From Paenibacillus elgii NBRC 100335 (GTDB lineage: Bacteria > Bacillota > Bacilli > Paenibacillales > NBRC-103111): a DNA stretch of 64,000 nt. Each line of letters opens with the position of its first letter. The first letter of the stretch is position 1. A program made the translations under genes and the position numbers. The notes beneath the pieces are model-generated. The model made no database searches and had not been told where the DNA came from. It saw nothing but the letters and a program-made list of their open reading frames with translations. Of this stretch, positions 8,792 to 16,978 are shown piece after piece. Location of the stretch: NCBI RefSeq assembly GCF_004000865.1, contig NZ_BIMB01000013.1:82858-146857 (forward strand), read 5' to 3'.

Positions 8792-9703
8792 ATGTATAAC
8801 CTGCTGAACGAATTAACTACCGAACAGCGCAATCCGAATACGACGCAAATCGACCGGCTCAGTTCCGAGGAAATCGTACGGCTCATCCACGCAGAGGACC
8901 GTCTGGTCACCGAAGCGGTGGGCCGCATCCTGCCGCAAGTTGCGCAGGCCGTCGACCGGATCGTCGCTGCTTTTCAGCGGCAGGGCCGGCTGTTCTACAT
9001 CGGCGCCGGCACCAGCGGGCGGCTCGGCATTCTCGATGCGTCCGAATGTCCGCCGACCTATGGAACGGACCCGTCCATGGTGCAGGGCATCATTGCGGGG
9101 GGCTTTCAAGCGGTCAAAGACCCGGTCGAAGGTGCGGAAGACAGCGAGGAGCTTGGCGCGAAGGATATTGACGAGCACGGCGTAACGGACCGCGACGTAG
9201 TCGTCGGCATCGCCGCCAGCGGCCGCACCCCATATGTGCTCGGCGCCATGAAGCGCGCGAAGGAAAAGCAAGCGACCGTGATCGGTCTTTGCAATAACGA
9301 GAACACCCCGATGGCCGGCATCGCCGATCTGATGCTGGAAGCCGTCGCCGGTCCAGAGGCCGTGCTAGGCTCGACCCGGATGAAATCGGGCACCGCACAA
9401 AAGCTGATCCTGAACATGCTGACGACCGCCTCCATGATCCGCATCGGCAAAGTATACGAGAATCTTATGGTGGATGTCCTTCCTTCCAACGAGAAGCTCG
9501 TCTACCGTGCCAAACGGATTATCGGCATGGCGACCGGTGCGCCGGAGGATGTGATTAGCGAAGCGTATACCGCGTCCGGAAGACACGTCAAAACCGCGAT
9601 CGTCATGATTTTGGCGAAAACGGACCGGGACGGCGCGCGCGAGCTGCTGGAGCGCTCGGGCGGTTTTGTACGCCAGGCGGTGGCGCTGGCAAACGGCAAT
9701 TAA
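8792..9703 (+). CDS. murQ: N-acetylmuramic acid 6-phosphate etherase
   Basis: A 303-residue MurQ of normal length. It cleaves the lactyl ether of MurNAc-6P to give GlcNAc-6P and D-lactate. It begins with the family stretch TEQRNPNTTQIDRLSSEEI. The SIS core has YIGAGTSGRLGILDASECPP with the catalytic Glu in DASE, and later GSTRMKSGTAQKLILNML. Its product feeds NagA and NagB encoded at 19.2-21.2 kb. It is the second gene of the kinase-murQ-GNAT operon, preceded by an AAAGGAGC site. Confidence 0.96.
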   Translation: MYNLLNELTTEQRNPNTTQIDRLSSEEIVRLIHAEDRLVTEAVGRILPQVAQAVDRIVAAFQRQGRLFYIGAGTSGRLGILDASECPPTYGTDPSMVQGIIAGGFQAVKDPVEGAEDSEELGAKDIDEHGVTDRDVVVGIAASGRTPYVLGAMKRAKEKQATVIGLCNNENTPMAGIADLMLEAVAGPEAVLGSTRMKSGTAQKLILNMLTTASMIRIGKVYENLMVDVLPSNEKLVYRAKRIIGMATGAPEDVISEAYTASGRHVKTAIVMILAKTDRDGARELLERSGGFVRQAVALANGN

Positions 9704-9736
9704 CACGGGATCGAGGACCAAGGAGGAGAATTTACG

Positions 9737-10879
9737 GTGGCAGACATACGGCTCGTCCGGCCGGACGAGATGGCCGAAGCGGTTAAGCTTTCGGATTCGA
9801 TTTTTCGCGATGCGCAGCAGATTTCGATGCAACCTGCGTTTCCCGACGTGTTTTCAACGGCCTTGGGCCAGTCTTACGGGGCGTTCGAGGACGGCAAGCT
9901 GGTCTCGTTTATGGGACTCGTGCCTGTTACGATCCGCATCGGAAAAGCAGCACTCGGCACGTATCAGCTTGGCTCCGTCGGCACCGATCCGGATGCCCGG
10001 GGCAAAGGCTACGCCAGCCTGATTCTACAGCGCATTTTTGATCATATCGACAAGGCGGGCGCGTCCCTGCTGCTCATTTCGGGCGGCCGTTCCTTGTATA
10101 CGCGGGTCAATTGCCTGCCGTTCGGTGTTGTCCGAAGGTATACGGTGGATGCCGCTGCGGCGCAGGCGCTGCAAAGCCGACACGCTTCGGAAGGAATACA
10201 GGTGCGCGATCTGGAACCGACCGATTGGCTGTATATGCGGGAATTGGCGGGCGCAAGAGTGGCCCGCTTCGAGCACAGCGTCACCGACCTGGCGAATCTG
10301 GTCCATAACGAGGCGCTCGTCAGCTGCATTAAGATGAAGCACCGGGTGCTCATCGCCGAGCGGGACGGGAAGCCAGCGGCGTTTCTTGTCGCCGCCGTGC
10401 CGAATCCGCCGCTCGTTCCGAAGCGCGTTCCGTTCCTGATCGAAGCCGCCGGGGACGGCCCGGCCATTGCGCTGCTGGCCGCGCATGCGCTCACGCGGCT
10501 GGAGCTGGAGCAGATCCAGCTCCCGGTTTCCGTGCACGAAAGCGATTGGCTGGATGCGCTCGAATCGGTGCCGTACCAAGAGGAGCCGAATCAAGGCACC
10601 GTCAACGTGCTCCGGCCCGAGCGCTTGATCGAGCAGCTCCGGCCGTTCTGGGCGGAAGCGGCTCCGGGCCGCCATGAAGCGCTTCGCGTGCAATCCGCGG
10701 GCGACGGACGGGTCAAGCTCGAATACGACGGCTTGTCGGCGGAGCTGGACCCGCAGGCGTTCATCTCGCTCGTCTTCGGCGGAGACGAAGGTATGGCGGA
10801 GCACTCCGTGCTTCGCAGCGGGCTGAAAGAGCTGTTCCCGGTGCCGTTTCCGTTTACGGCGGGGTTGAATTATGTGTGA
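9737..10879 (+). CDS. Eis-like GNAT acetyltransferase
   Basis: A 380-residue protein with an N-terminal GNAT domain (about 1-150, acetyl-CoA loop SVGTDPDARGKGYASLIL), a second GNAT-like half, and a C-terminal SCP2-like region (about 280-380). The layout resembles the Eis family. It starts with GTG 9737 after AGGAGGAG, 33 bases past murQ, and is the last gene before a terminator. It may modify an amino sugar or a small amine. Nothing in the sequence proves the substrate, and its presence in a mur operon is the only clue. Confidence 0.8.
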   Translation: MADIRLVRPDEMAEAVKLSDSIFRDAQQISMQPAFPDVFSTALGQSYGAFEDGKLVSFMGLVPVTIRIGKAALGTYQLGSVGTDPDARGKGYASLILQRIFDHIDKAGASLLLISGGRSLYTRVNCLPFGVVRRYTVDAAAAQALQSRHASEGIQVRDLEPTDWLYMRELAGARVARFEHSVTDLANLVHNEALVSCIKMKHRVLIAERDGKPAAFLVAAVPNPPLVPKRVPFLIEAAGDGPAIALLAAHALTRLELEQIQLPVSVHESDWLDALESVPYQEEPNQGTVNVLRPERLIEQLRPFWAEAAPGRHEALRVQSAGDGRVKLEYDGLSAELDPQAFISLVFGGDEGMAEHSVLRSGLKELFPVPFPFTAGLNYV

Positions 10880-10933
10880 GCGGGCGTTAGCCTTCCGTTG
10901 ATAACTAAAATGATTAGATAAGCTAAACTCGAT

Positions 10934-10963
10934 AATGAGCAGAGAAATACTGCTCATTTTTTT
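10934..10963 (+). terminator. Terminator of the kinase-murQ-GNAT operon
   Basis: A perfect 9-bp stem AATGAGCAG/CTGCTCATT with a 7-base loop, followed by seven Ts. Confidence 0.9.
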
Positions 10964-11042
10964 ATTGTTTTCCGTGTCTCAAAGCCCCCATTCATAGTTG
11001 TCGACTTAAAAAATATGTTATACTTCTTCTGAGGTGATAATT

Positions 11043-11225
11043 ATGCTTAAAGACGAAGTAAAACAAATCATTGACAATTTGCCTGACGATTGCTCACTTG
11101 AGGATATTCAATATACATTATATGTTCGCAAGAAGATTCAACAAGGACTTGATGATATAGACAAAGGCGACGTTATATCTCATGAAGAAATCGAGAAGCG
11201 GATGTCTAAATGGCTAAATCAGTAG
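11043..11225 (+). CDS. Antitoxin-like protein of a RelE/ParE module
   Basis: A 60-residue acidic protein with the pattern DDCSLEDIQYTLYVRKKI followed by ISHEEIEKRMSKW. This is typical of small antitoxins that precede RelE/ParE toxins in Firmicutes. The ATG at 11043 is chosen because TGAGGTG lies six bases upstream; a GTG at 11034 falls inside that site. It overlaps the toxin start by 16 bases, the usual coupled arrangement. A TATACT box at 11019 may be the -10. The partner toxin is broken, so the antitoxin may be an orphan. Confidence 0.7.
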   Translation: MLKDEVKQIIDNLPDDCSLEDIQYTLYVRKKIQQGLDDIDKGDVISHEEIEKRMSKWLNQ

Positions 11226-11427
11226 TATGGACAAAAACCGCAAGTCAATGGAAAGAGCCAAGACGTTGAGTCTTTTCCCCAATAGAGGGAGAATCGTACC
11301 TGAAATCAGCAACCCGGATGTAAGAGAGATTTTTTTACACCGATATAGGATGATCTACAAAATCGAAGAAGATCAAGTCATTATTTTAAGCTTCATACAT
11401 GGAGCTACAAATTGGAATGGCCAATAA
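11210..11427 (+). pseudogene. RelE/ParE-family toxin with internal deletion and frameshift
   Basis: From ATG 11210 the frame reads MAKSVVWTKTASQ, a typical RelE/ParE start, but stops at 11267-11269. In another frame the end of the same fold continues: ERAKTLSLFPNRGRIVPEI, then REIFLHRYRMIYKIEEDQ to the stop at 11427. The central segment between them (about 25-30 residues in full-length relatives) is missing, so an internal deletion shifted the frame. A short ORF from ATG 11227 could give 66 residues but lacks the first strand and helices. The toxin is probably inactive. Confidence 0.7.
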
Positions 11428-11472
11428 CTCCCCATATTTGATGTGGGTGTTATTTTTTTATCTCAACACTCT

Positions 11473-11498
11473 AAGCGGGCTTCGGCCCGCTTTTTTTT
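11473..11498 (+). terminator. Terminator of the toxin-antitoxin remnant
   Basis: AAGCGGGC-TTCG-GCCCGCTT hairpin with a UUCG-type tetraloop and a run of Ts. Confidence 0.9.
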
Positions 11499-11501
11499 GC
11501 G

Positions 11502-11530
11502 TTGACAAACGCTCACATCAGATTTATATT
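11502..11530 (+). promoter_or_regulatory. Sigma-A promoter of the DoxX gene
   Basis: TTGACA, 17-bp spacer, TATATT. It lies 54 bases before the TTG start and directly after the preceding terminator. Confidence 0.8.
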
Positions 11531-11558
11531 ACTTTATAGTAACATTACTTAAAAGTAA
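11529..11558. promoter_or_regulatory. Tandem TTACT-N4-AGTAA operators
   Basis: Two copies of the inverted repeat TTACT-N4-AGTAA, at 11529-11542 and 11545-11558, start points 16 bp apart. They begin within the -10 box and extend over the start region, where a repressor would block transcription. TACT/AGTA half-sites are typical of HxlR/MarR-type redox regulators; the identity is inferred. Confidence 0.6.
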
Positions 11559-11584
11559 TATATTTGTGTGAAGGAGCGGTTATC

Positions 11585-11932
11585 TTGTCCACCCTCGTTA
11601 TCGCCATTCAAATTATACTGGCCGGGATGTTTTCGCTGTCCTCATTTATGAAACTCAAGAGGACGCCGTCGATGGTTCAGCATTGGAACGAATACCGTTA
11701 CCCAATGTGGTTTTTGACCCTTACGGGCCTCGGAGAGCTTGCAGGCGTCGTCGCGCTTCTCGTCGGTTTCCGGTTTCCCGTGCTGCTGCCTTATGTCGGT
11801 TTGTTCTTCGTCGCTTTGATGCTGGGAGCGATTCACGCGCATCTGTTCCGGGCGAAGCACCGGCCTGTCATGGCCACTAACGCCGCTTTGATGCTTGCGC
11901 TGTCCGTTGTCTTGATCGCTACCGCGCGGTAA
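11585..11932 (+). CDS. DoxX-family membrane protein
   Basis: A 115-residue membrane protein with four hydrophobic segments. FSLSSFMKLKRTPSMVQHW and LTGLGELAGVVALLVGF match the DoxX/DoxX-like family. Members are thought to take part in quinone or redox stress responses, but the biochemical role is unsettled. Start chosen: TTG 11585, eight bases after AAGGAG; an upstream GTG would place the ribosome site inside the gene. It is a single-gene unit with its own promoter, double operator and shared terminator. Confidence 0.75.
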   Translation: MSTLVIAIQIILAGMFSLSSFMKLKRTPSMVQHWNEYRYPMWFLTLTGLGELAGVVALLVGFRFPVLLPYVGLFFVALMLGAIHAHLFRAKHRPVMATNAALMLALSVVLIATAR

Positions 11933-11954
11933 ACTCCTTCGCCTTTCGCGGAAC

Positions 11955-12000
11955 AAAAAATAGACCGCCCATCCCACTAGGGACGGAGCGGTCTATCTTT
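11955..12000. terminator. Bidirectional terminator between doxX and the SLH gene
   Basis: TAGACCGC/GCGGTCTA arms at 11961-11968 and 11988-11995 enclose a CCC/GGG inner stem. A-runs on the left and Ts on the right serve both converging transcripts. Confidence 0.85.
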
Positions 12001-12010
12001 TAAGTTTCAA

Positions 12011-15000
12011 TTATTGCACATCGTCTGTCATGCTGCTCTTCCAAGCTTCGCTTCCGTCGGCGTTCCTTACGGATTCGTGTGAAACGGTAGCTTCCTGCAC
12101 GTCGCCAAAACCCCAGTGGCTTTCCGCGACATCCGGGAACTGAGGGGCAACCCCTTTCAGCGGACCGCGATACAGCATCCGGTTAATCATCGTTACCGCT
12201 TCGACCCTGCGGATGCTGTCCGCAGGCTTGAAGGTTCCGTCCTCGTAACCGGCAAGAAATTTGCCGCGGTACAGTTCTTCAATCGCATTCCCTGCCCAAT
12301 GTTCGCTGACATCCTTAAAATGATTCTCGCCGGATGCGCTGACATTCAGGCTCAGGAAACGCGCCATAACGGAGGCCAGCTCACCTCTGGATACCTTCGC
12401 TTCCGGACGGAAGCTGCCGTCTTCGAAGCCGTTAAAGTAGCCGTATTTCGTTGCAATCTTGATGTAATTCGCCGCCCAATGGCTCTCTTGAACATCGTTA
12501 TAAGCAAGAGCGTCGGTTACCTTTGCATTTTCCTTCATTCTCGCAACAATCGCTGCCAGCTCTGCACGGGTCAGAGCGTTCTCCGGGTGAAACTTGCCAT
12601 CCGGATATCCTAAAATATAGCGTTGATGCTTCAGATTTCCGAAGCGGTCGGAAAACACTTTCATCTTGACCGCAGAGTCGGCCTTCGCAGAGCTCGATGT
12701 ATTTCCTTCCACCGTGAACTTTGCTTGAATGTCGAATTCCGCATCCGCTGCGGCGACCGTTTTCCATTTCAGCTTGAGCTTGTAGCTTCCCGCTTGACCG
12801 GCCGACAGCTTGCCGACTTTCCACGTCACCGTGTTTCCGCTCACGGTACCGCCGTCCGCATCGATCACTTCCGCTCCGGCCGGGATCGTGACGGTGACGA
12901 CTCCAGCATCGATCGAGAAGACCGACTGGTTCTTATAGTCGACCGTAATCGTCGATTGCTCGCCTTCTTTTACAAGGTTTTTATCCACAGACAGATTCAA
13001 AGTAACATCGGACGTTGCAGATCCGTAGTAAAATCCGCCGCCGTACGAAGTGGATGAATTGTTACTCGCAGGAATTTGCCGGATCTTGAAATCGAAGGCT
13101 ACGATATCTTGCCCGACATGAATAATGCCGTCTTTAATGTAGCTGTCCGAGCCATCTGCCGCAGGCATGTTCGGTTTCGCTGTAAGTGTGCTGTAATCGT
13201 AGTACCCCGCTTTTGTCGCGACAATATAATAGTCTGCATTCGGATACACCATCCAAGCGTACTGTCCGGCAGCGTCCGACAGCTGCGGGTTGTGATTCTT
13301 ATTTGGCGCAAAAGCGGTCAATTCAGGCAGTTCGACAGGCGTATGCGGCGTACGGCCGTTTTGTTTATTCAGCTCCGTATCTGCCCAATACAGCTTCACG
13401 CTAACCCCGTCAACCGGCTTGCCGGAAGCCTCGTCAGTAATCGTGCCATAAGGATCGATCAAGGAGTAGACAACGCCCAATTCTCCGTTTTGCTTCACGT
13501 TCACGATCGCCGGCGGTCCGGCCAACACGACGCCATTCGGCGCTTTAATCTGGTACGAAATTTTGTACTGGCCGCCTGGTACTTTCTCCAATTCGAAGCT
13601 TCCATCGGCTTTTAGCGCCAGGGTCGATTGGAAAACGGTCCCGTTGATGCCTTGGATGACGGCGCTGACATTGCCGCTTCCGAACAAGCTTTCCGGCGTC
13701 TGCTGCACGTTCGAAGCGGACGGCGCGATAAACAGTTGACCGCTGATTTTGTTGGCGGAATCAATCTTTTGGCCTGCCGCATTCAATTGGCCCACAACTG
13801 CCGTTTGCGTGCTGTTCAAGGTTACCGTCCGGTTTCCGAGCTGTACCGGCGTTTGAATATTCATCGTATACGCGAAGTTGCCCCGAGGTACCCCGATTTG
13901 GTAGGAACCGTCTTGTGCGGTCGTTACAGTCGAAATGAAATCGACGATTCCGTCCCCGTTAAAATCGGCGGAAATCGAAACCGTGGCTCCCGCCGCCGGC
14001 TTTCCTGTTACCTGATCGATCACGATCCCTCGAACGGCTGCAGGCATGTAAGTCACTTCTATGCTTTCCTGCTTCGTCAATCCGGATTTCGGATCTTTCG
14101 CCGATACCGTGACCACTTCGTTCAGAGGCGTAAGGCCCTGAAGCGCCGGTGCAGTGTACTCGATGGAAGCAATCCCTTGCTCATTCGTAATTGCCGTTAC
14201 ATCATTCTTACTATTTCCGAAGTGGAACGTCACCGGCACGCCGGCAACCGGGCTTCCGTCCGTCGACACGACGCCCGCGCTCAACGTCACTTTGGAGCTG
14301 CCGTCTCCCGGAATGGAGTCAGGCGATTTTTTCAATGTTAAGTTGAACGGCGGCACCTGCTCTTGAACTACAATGGTTTCCGTCGCGGTTTTTCCATCGT
14401 AGGTTACGGTAATGACGGCCGTTCCCGGAGCTTTGGCCGTAATCACACCATTCGCATCGACCGACACGATATCGGGATTCGAGGAAACGTAGGTTGCTTT
14501 TTTCGTTACATCTTTAATGCTTTCGTCCAAATAAACGGCTATCGCCTGCGTCTGATGAGTGGCGCCCGGTACAAGCGTATAGTTAGCCGGAGTTACCACC
14601 AGATCGCGCATCGTCGATGTAGTCGTTCCCGTAGCGCCGGAAGCCGGCGATTCGATCCCGTTGCTTACCGCGCTTACGGTAAAGTTGTGGTTCGTTCCCG
14701 GTTTAAGTCCCGTCACCATATAACGGGTATCGGTTATACCGGAGGCAATCAATTTCCCGTTATCGTAAATATTATAGGACTGCGCGCCCGGAACCGCATT
14801 CCAGTTCAACGTTGCGCTTGTGGATGTCACATTGTCCGTTGCAACCCCTGTCGGAGCCGCAATAGGCACCGTAATCGAGGCTTGCAATGTTGTTCCATTA
14901 TAAACGGCATAGATCACCGTCGTTCCTGCACCGACAGCCGTAACGAGTCCGCTCGGACTGATGGTGACTATAGCGTTGTTAGCGGAGCTGAACACGGATT

Positions 15001-16492
15001 GATTCGTTACTTCGACTTTGGTTCCGTTCGAGTAAACGGAAGAAACGACCGTTTGATGTGTAGAGCCTACCGGCAGCGTATAGCGGATGCTATCCAACGT
15101 AAGGTTTGCCGAAGTCGGAAGCGTTACGCTGTTGGACGGCGCGGATTCCATCACGCCGTTCTCGCCTTTGACTACCGCCGTCACGGTGAATGTCGCAAAC
15201 TCTCCCGGCGCAAGATCGGTTACCTGGTACGTGGCGCTGCTGACATTCGTCGCATACAACGCCCCGTCTTTATACAGATTGTAATACGTGGCGCCGGTCA
15301 CGGTATTCCAGGTCAGCTTGTTAGCCGTCTCCGGCGTCGTTCCGGCTTTCAGGTTCGTCGGCGAAGGCGGAATCGTAACGGTAGCATAAGCGCCTCCGAC
15401 CATCACCTTGGCCGTCACTTCGCCCGAAGGCGTACCGCTTCCGAAATCCAGAACCGTCGTTCCCCGGCCGCTACCATCCGAAATCGCATCCTTGTTCGTC
15501 AAATTGCCCTGTGTCGAGGCAAAGCGGACCGGAGCGTCCGAAACCGGATTTCCGTCGACATCATAGAGCGTGGCAATGACTTGGAATTGTCCAGGCTGCC
15601 CTGTCGGCACGGTATTGACGGTTACGTTCGTCGGAGCCTGCTTGTATTGATATTTCGTCGTATCGATCGGAGCCAGCTCGTTCGTGAAATACCACGAAAT
15701 GATGTCGTGTCTCTCGAAAGCGCCACCTGTTGCCGCAGTAAATCCTGCATAAACCCCCGGCTTCCCTTTGAATGTGTCGGCCAAATCGATATTGTTGACA
15801 TTCAATACAGGATCGATCGGCCGAGCTTCCGTGCTGCTGATATAAACTTTGACGTTATTGCCGGACCCGTCATAATCGATCCACGAATAATAGTCTGTGC
15901 CGCTTGAAAGAATTATGCCTTGCGAATTAAGCTCGTTCGCCGATGTATACCAACCGGGGGTCGAGTTTTTAACGTCCCCGTTTACGGCCAGCCCGATGTA
16001 ATTGTTCGACGGATCGGACATATCGGTGTTTTTATACGTATCGTATTTCACCGCAAAGCTGGGCTTGATTCCCCCGTATCCGATACCTACCCCTACCGAT
16101 CCCGCAGTGTTGGATTCAGCTTGAATTGTAAAGGTAATGCCGTCGGCCGGATTACCTAACTTATTCTCATTCAACCGGAATTTAAAAAACGTGCTGAACG
16201 AATAATTGTCACCCGGAGCAATAAGCTTTTTGTTAAAAGCCGTGCCGAACTTGTTGGTTAATGCCTCGGTTAAACGCAACACCTGGCGGTTTTTGTTGTC
16301 CGTTTCTACTTTGGCAGAGCCGTTCAACGAGAACAGCGCGAGTTGTTTTGCATTGGAAAAATCGTCATTCTTATAAGTAACCCACCTCACGCTGTCTTCC
16401 GCCGCATGGGCCTGCAAAGCCGGCTGCAGCAGGGTTACCACCATAGAAATCATGAGCAGCCATGACATCCATTTCGATCGATGCAATTTCAT
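12011..16492 (-). CDS. Large S-layer-homology surface protein with lectin-like, Ig-like and FN3 domains
   Basis: A 1493-residue exported protein. The signal peptide ends about AHAAE (31-35). An L-type-lectin-like domain (about 35-275) has TFFKFRLNEN and ADGITFTIQ. Then come a Big_1-like domain (290-370), FN3 (375-460), Big_2-like (462-550), FN3 (550-630), Big_2-like (630-710), Big_1-like (715-820), two carboxypeptidase-regulatory-like repeats (about 820-1130), a DUF11-like domain (about 1160-1250), and three SLH repeats (about 1270-1450) such as RYILGYPDGKFHPENALTRA. SLH repeats bind pyruvylated wall polymer. The role is probably surface carbohydrate binding or scaffolding. It has its own promoter with a probable SARP-type site. 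Confidence 0.9.
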   Translation of the reverse strand: MKLHRSKWMSWLLMISMVVTLLQPALQAHAAEDSVRWVTYKNDDFSNAKQLALFSLNGSAKVETDNKNRQVLRLTEALTNKFGTAFNKKLIAPGDNYSFSTFFKFRLNENKLGNPADGITFTIQAESNTAGSVGVGIGYGGIKPSFAVKYDTYKNTDMSDPSNNYIGLAVNGDVKNSTPGWYTSANELNSQGIILSSGTDYYSWIDYDGSGNNVKVYISSTEARPIDPVLNVNNIDLADTFKGKPGVYAGFTAATGGAFERHDIISWYFTNELAPIDTTKYQYKQAPTNVTVNTVPTGQPGQFQVIATLYDVDGNPVSDAPVRFASTQGNLTNKDAISDGSGRGTTVLDFGSGTPSGEVTAKVMVGGAYATVTIPPSPTNLKAGTTPETANKLTWNTVTGATYYNLYKDGALYATNVSSATYQVTDLAPGEFATFTVTAVVKGENGVMESAPSNSVTLPTSANLTLDSIRYTLPVGSTHQTVVSSVYSNGTKVEVTNQSVFSSANNAIVTISPSGLVTAVGAGTTVIYAVYNGTTLQASITVPIAAPTGVATDNVTSTSATLNWNAVPGAQSYNIYDNGKLIASGITDTRYMVTGLKPGTNHNFTVSAVSNGIESPASGATGTTTSTMRDLVVTPANYTLVPGATHQTQAIAVYLDESIKDVTKKATYVSSNPDIVSVDANGVITAKAPGTAVITVTYDGKTATETIVVQEQVPPFNLTLKKSPDSIPGDGSSKVTLSAGVVSTDGSPVAGVPVTFHFGNSKNDVTAITNEQGIASIEYTAPALQGLTPLNEVVTVSAKDPKSGLTKQESIEVTYMPAAVRGIVIDQVTGKPAAGATVSISADFNGDGIVDFISTVTTAQDGSYQIGVPRGNFAYTMNIQTPVQLGNRTVTLNSTQTAVVGQLNAAGQKIDSANKISGQLFIAPSASNVQQTPESLFGSGNVSAVIQGINGTVFQSTLALKADGSFELEKVPGGQYKISYQIKAPNGVVLAGPPAIVNVKQNGELGVVYSLIDPYGTITDEASGKPVDGVSVKLYWADTELNKQNGRTPHTPVELPELTAFAPNKNHNPQLSDAAGQYAWMVYPNADYYIVATKAGYYDYSTLTAKPNMPAADGSDSYIKDGIIHVGQDIVAFDFKIRQIPASNNSSTSYGGGFYYGSATSDVTLNLSVDKNLVKEGEQSTITVDYKNQSVFSIDAGVVTVTIPAGAEVIDADGGTVSGNTVTWKVGKLSAGQAGSYKLKLKWKTVAAADAEFDIQAKFTVEGNTSSSAKADSAVKMKVFSDRFGNLKHQRYILGYPDGKFHPENALTRAELAAIVARMKENAKVTDALAYNDVQESHWAANYIKIATKYGYFNGFEDGSFRPEAKVSRGELASVMARFLSLNVSASGENHFKDVSEHWAGNAIEELYRGKFLAGYEDGTFKPADSIRRVEAVTMINRMLYRGPLKGVAPQFPDVAESHWGFGDVQEATVSHESVRNADGSEAWKSSMTDDVQ

Positions 16493-16978
16493 CGTTCCCG
16501 CTCCTTTTTCATCTCTCCTGAAATAGCAATTCTACTTTTCGTTTTTGTATCTTCGCGTCTCACCCTCCTTCGTTTTAAAGAACATTTTTTGTTCACTTTA
16601 CCAACCGCTTCTGAACAAAATCTGAACACCTTTCGAAAAAAACAGCCGTTCGAGTCCGCACCGGCCGCAAAACTTGCCGGAAAGGGTGAGATAACTCAAA
16701 TTCGTATCTTTTTCCCAATTCGTCCATATTTTTATTTTGTGAAATAATTAACATTTTTTCGTTTTAAAATGCAGAAGAGGACGAAATTTTGATATGATCA
16801 TGAATAGGAAAACGGCGGTTTTAAGCCGTTCGCTGGAACGAACAATTTTGCCGGGTAAACAGGTTTTTTAACCAATAGATTACTCTTGTATACAGAAAGA
16901 GGAGGGCGCGAATTTGGCCACCCAACAACACGTCAATGGGGTCGGGTTTTCACGGTTTACACAAAGCGAGGTGCGCCG
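16493..16978. other. Divergent control region between the SLH gene and the response-regulator gene
   Basis: 486 bp without a convincing gene. It holds the TGTTCAG direct repeats and -10 box for the SLH gene (16595-16628), a GAAC/GTTC inverted repeat at 16580-16594 downstream of that -10, and an AT-rich stretch around 16730-16800 that probably contains the regulator's promoter. No clear -35/-10 pair was identified for the regulator. Confidence 0.55.
16595..16628 (-). promoter_or_regulatory. SARP-type direct repeats and -10 box upstream of the SLH gene
   Basis: On the minus strand TGTTCAG occurs twice with an 11-base period (16622-16628 and 16611-16617). TAAAGT follows 10 bases after the second copy (16595-16600). 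Same layout as at 18106-18139. Confidence 0.5.

Noticed and set aside
14363..15907. A 514-codon plus-strand open frame inside the SLH gene
   Set aside because: Arg/Ser-rich composition without domains; it is the antisense shadow of a well-supported 1493-residue protein.
16886..16978. Upstream start for the SARP-type regulator
   Set aside because: The extension has no homology; the receiver begins MIRIILADDE at ATG 16979 with its own GAGGTG site.
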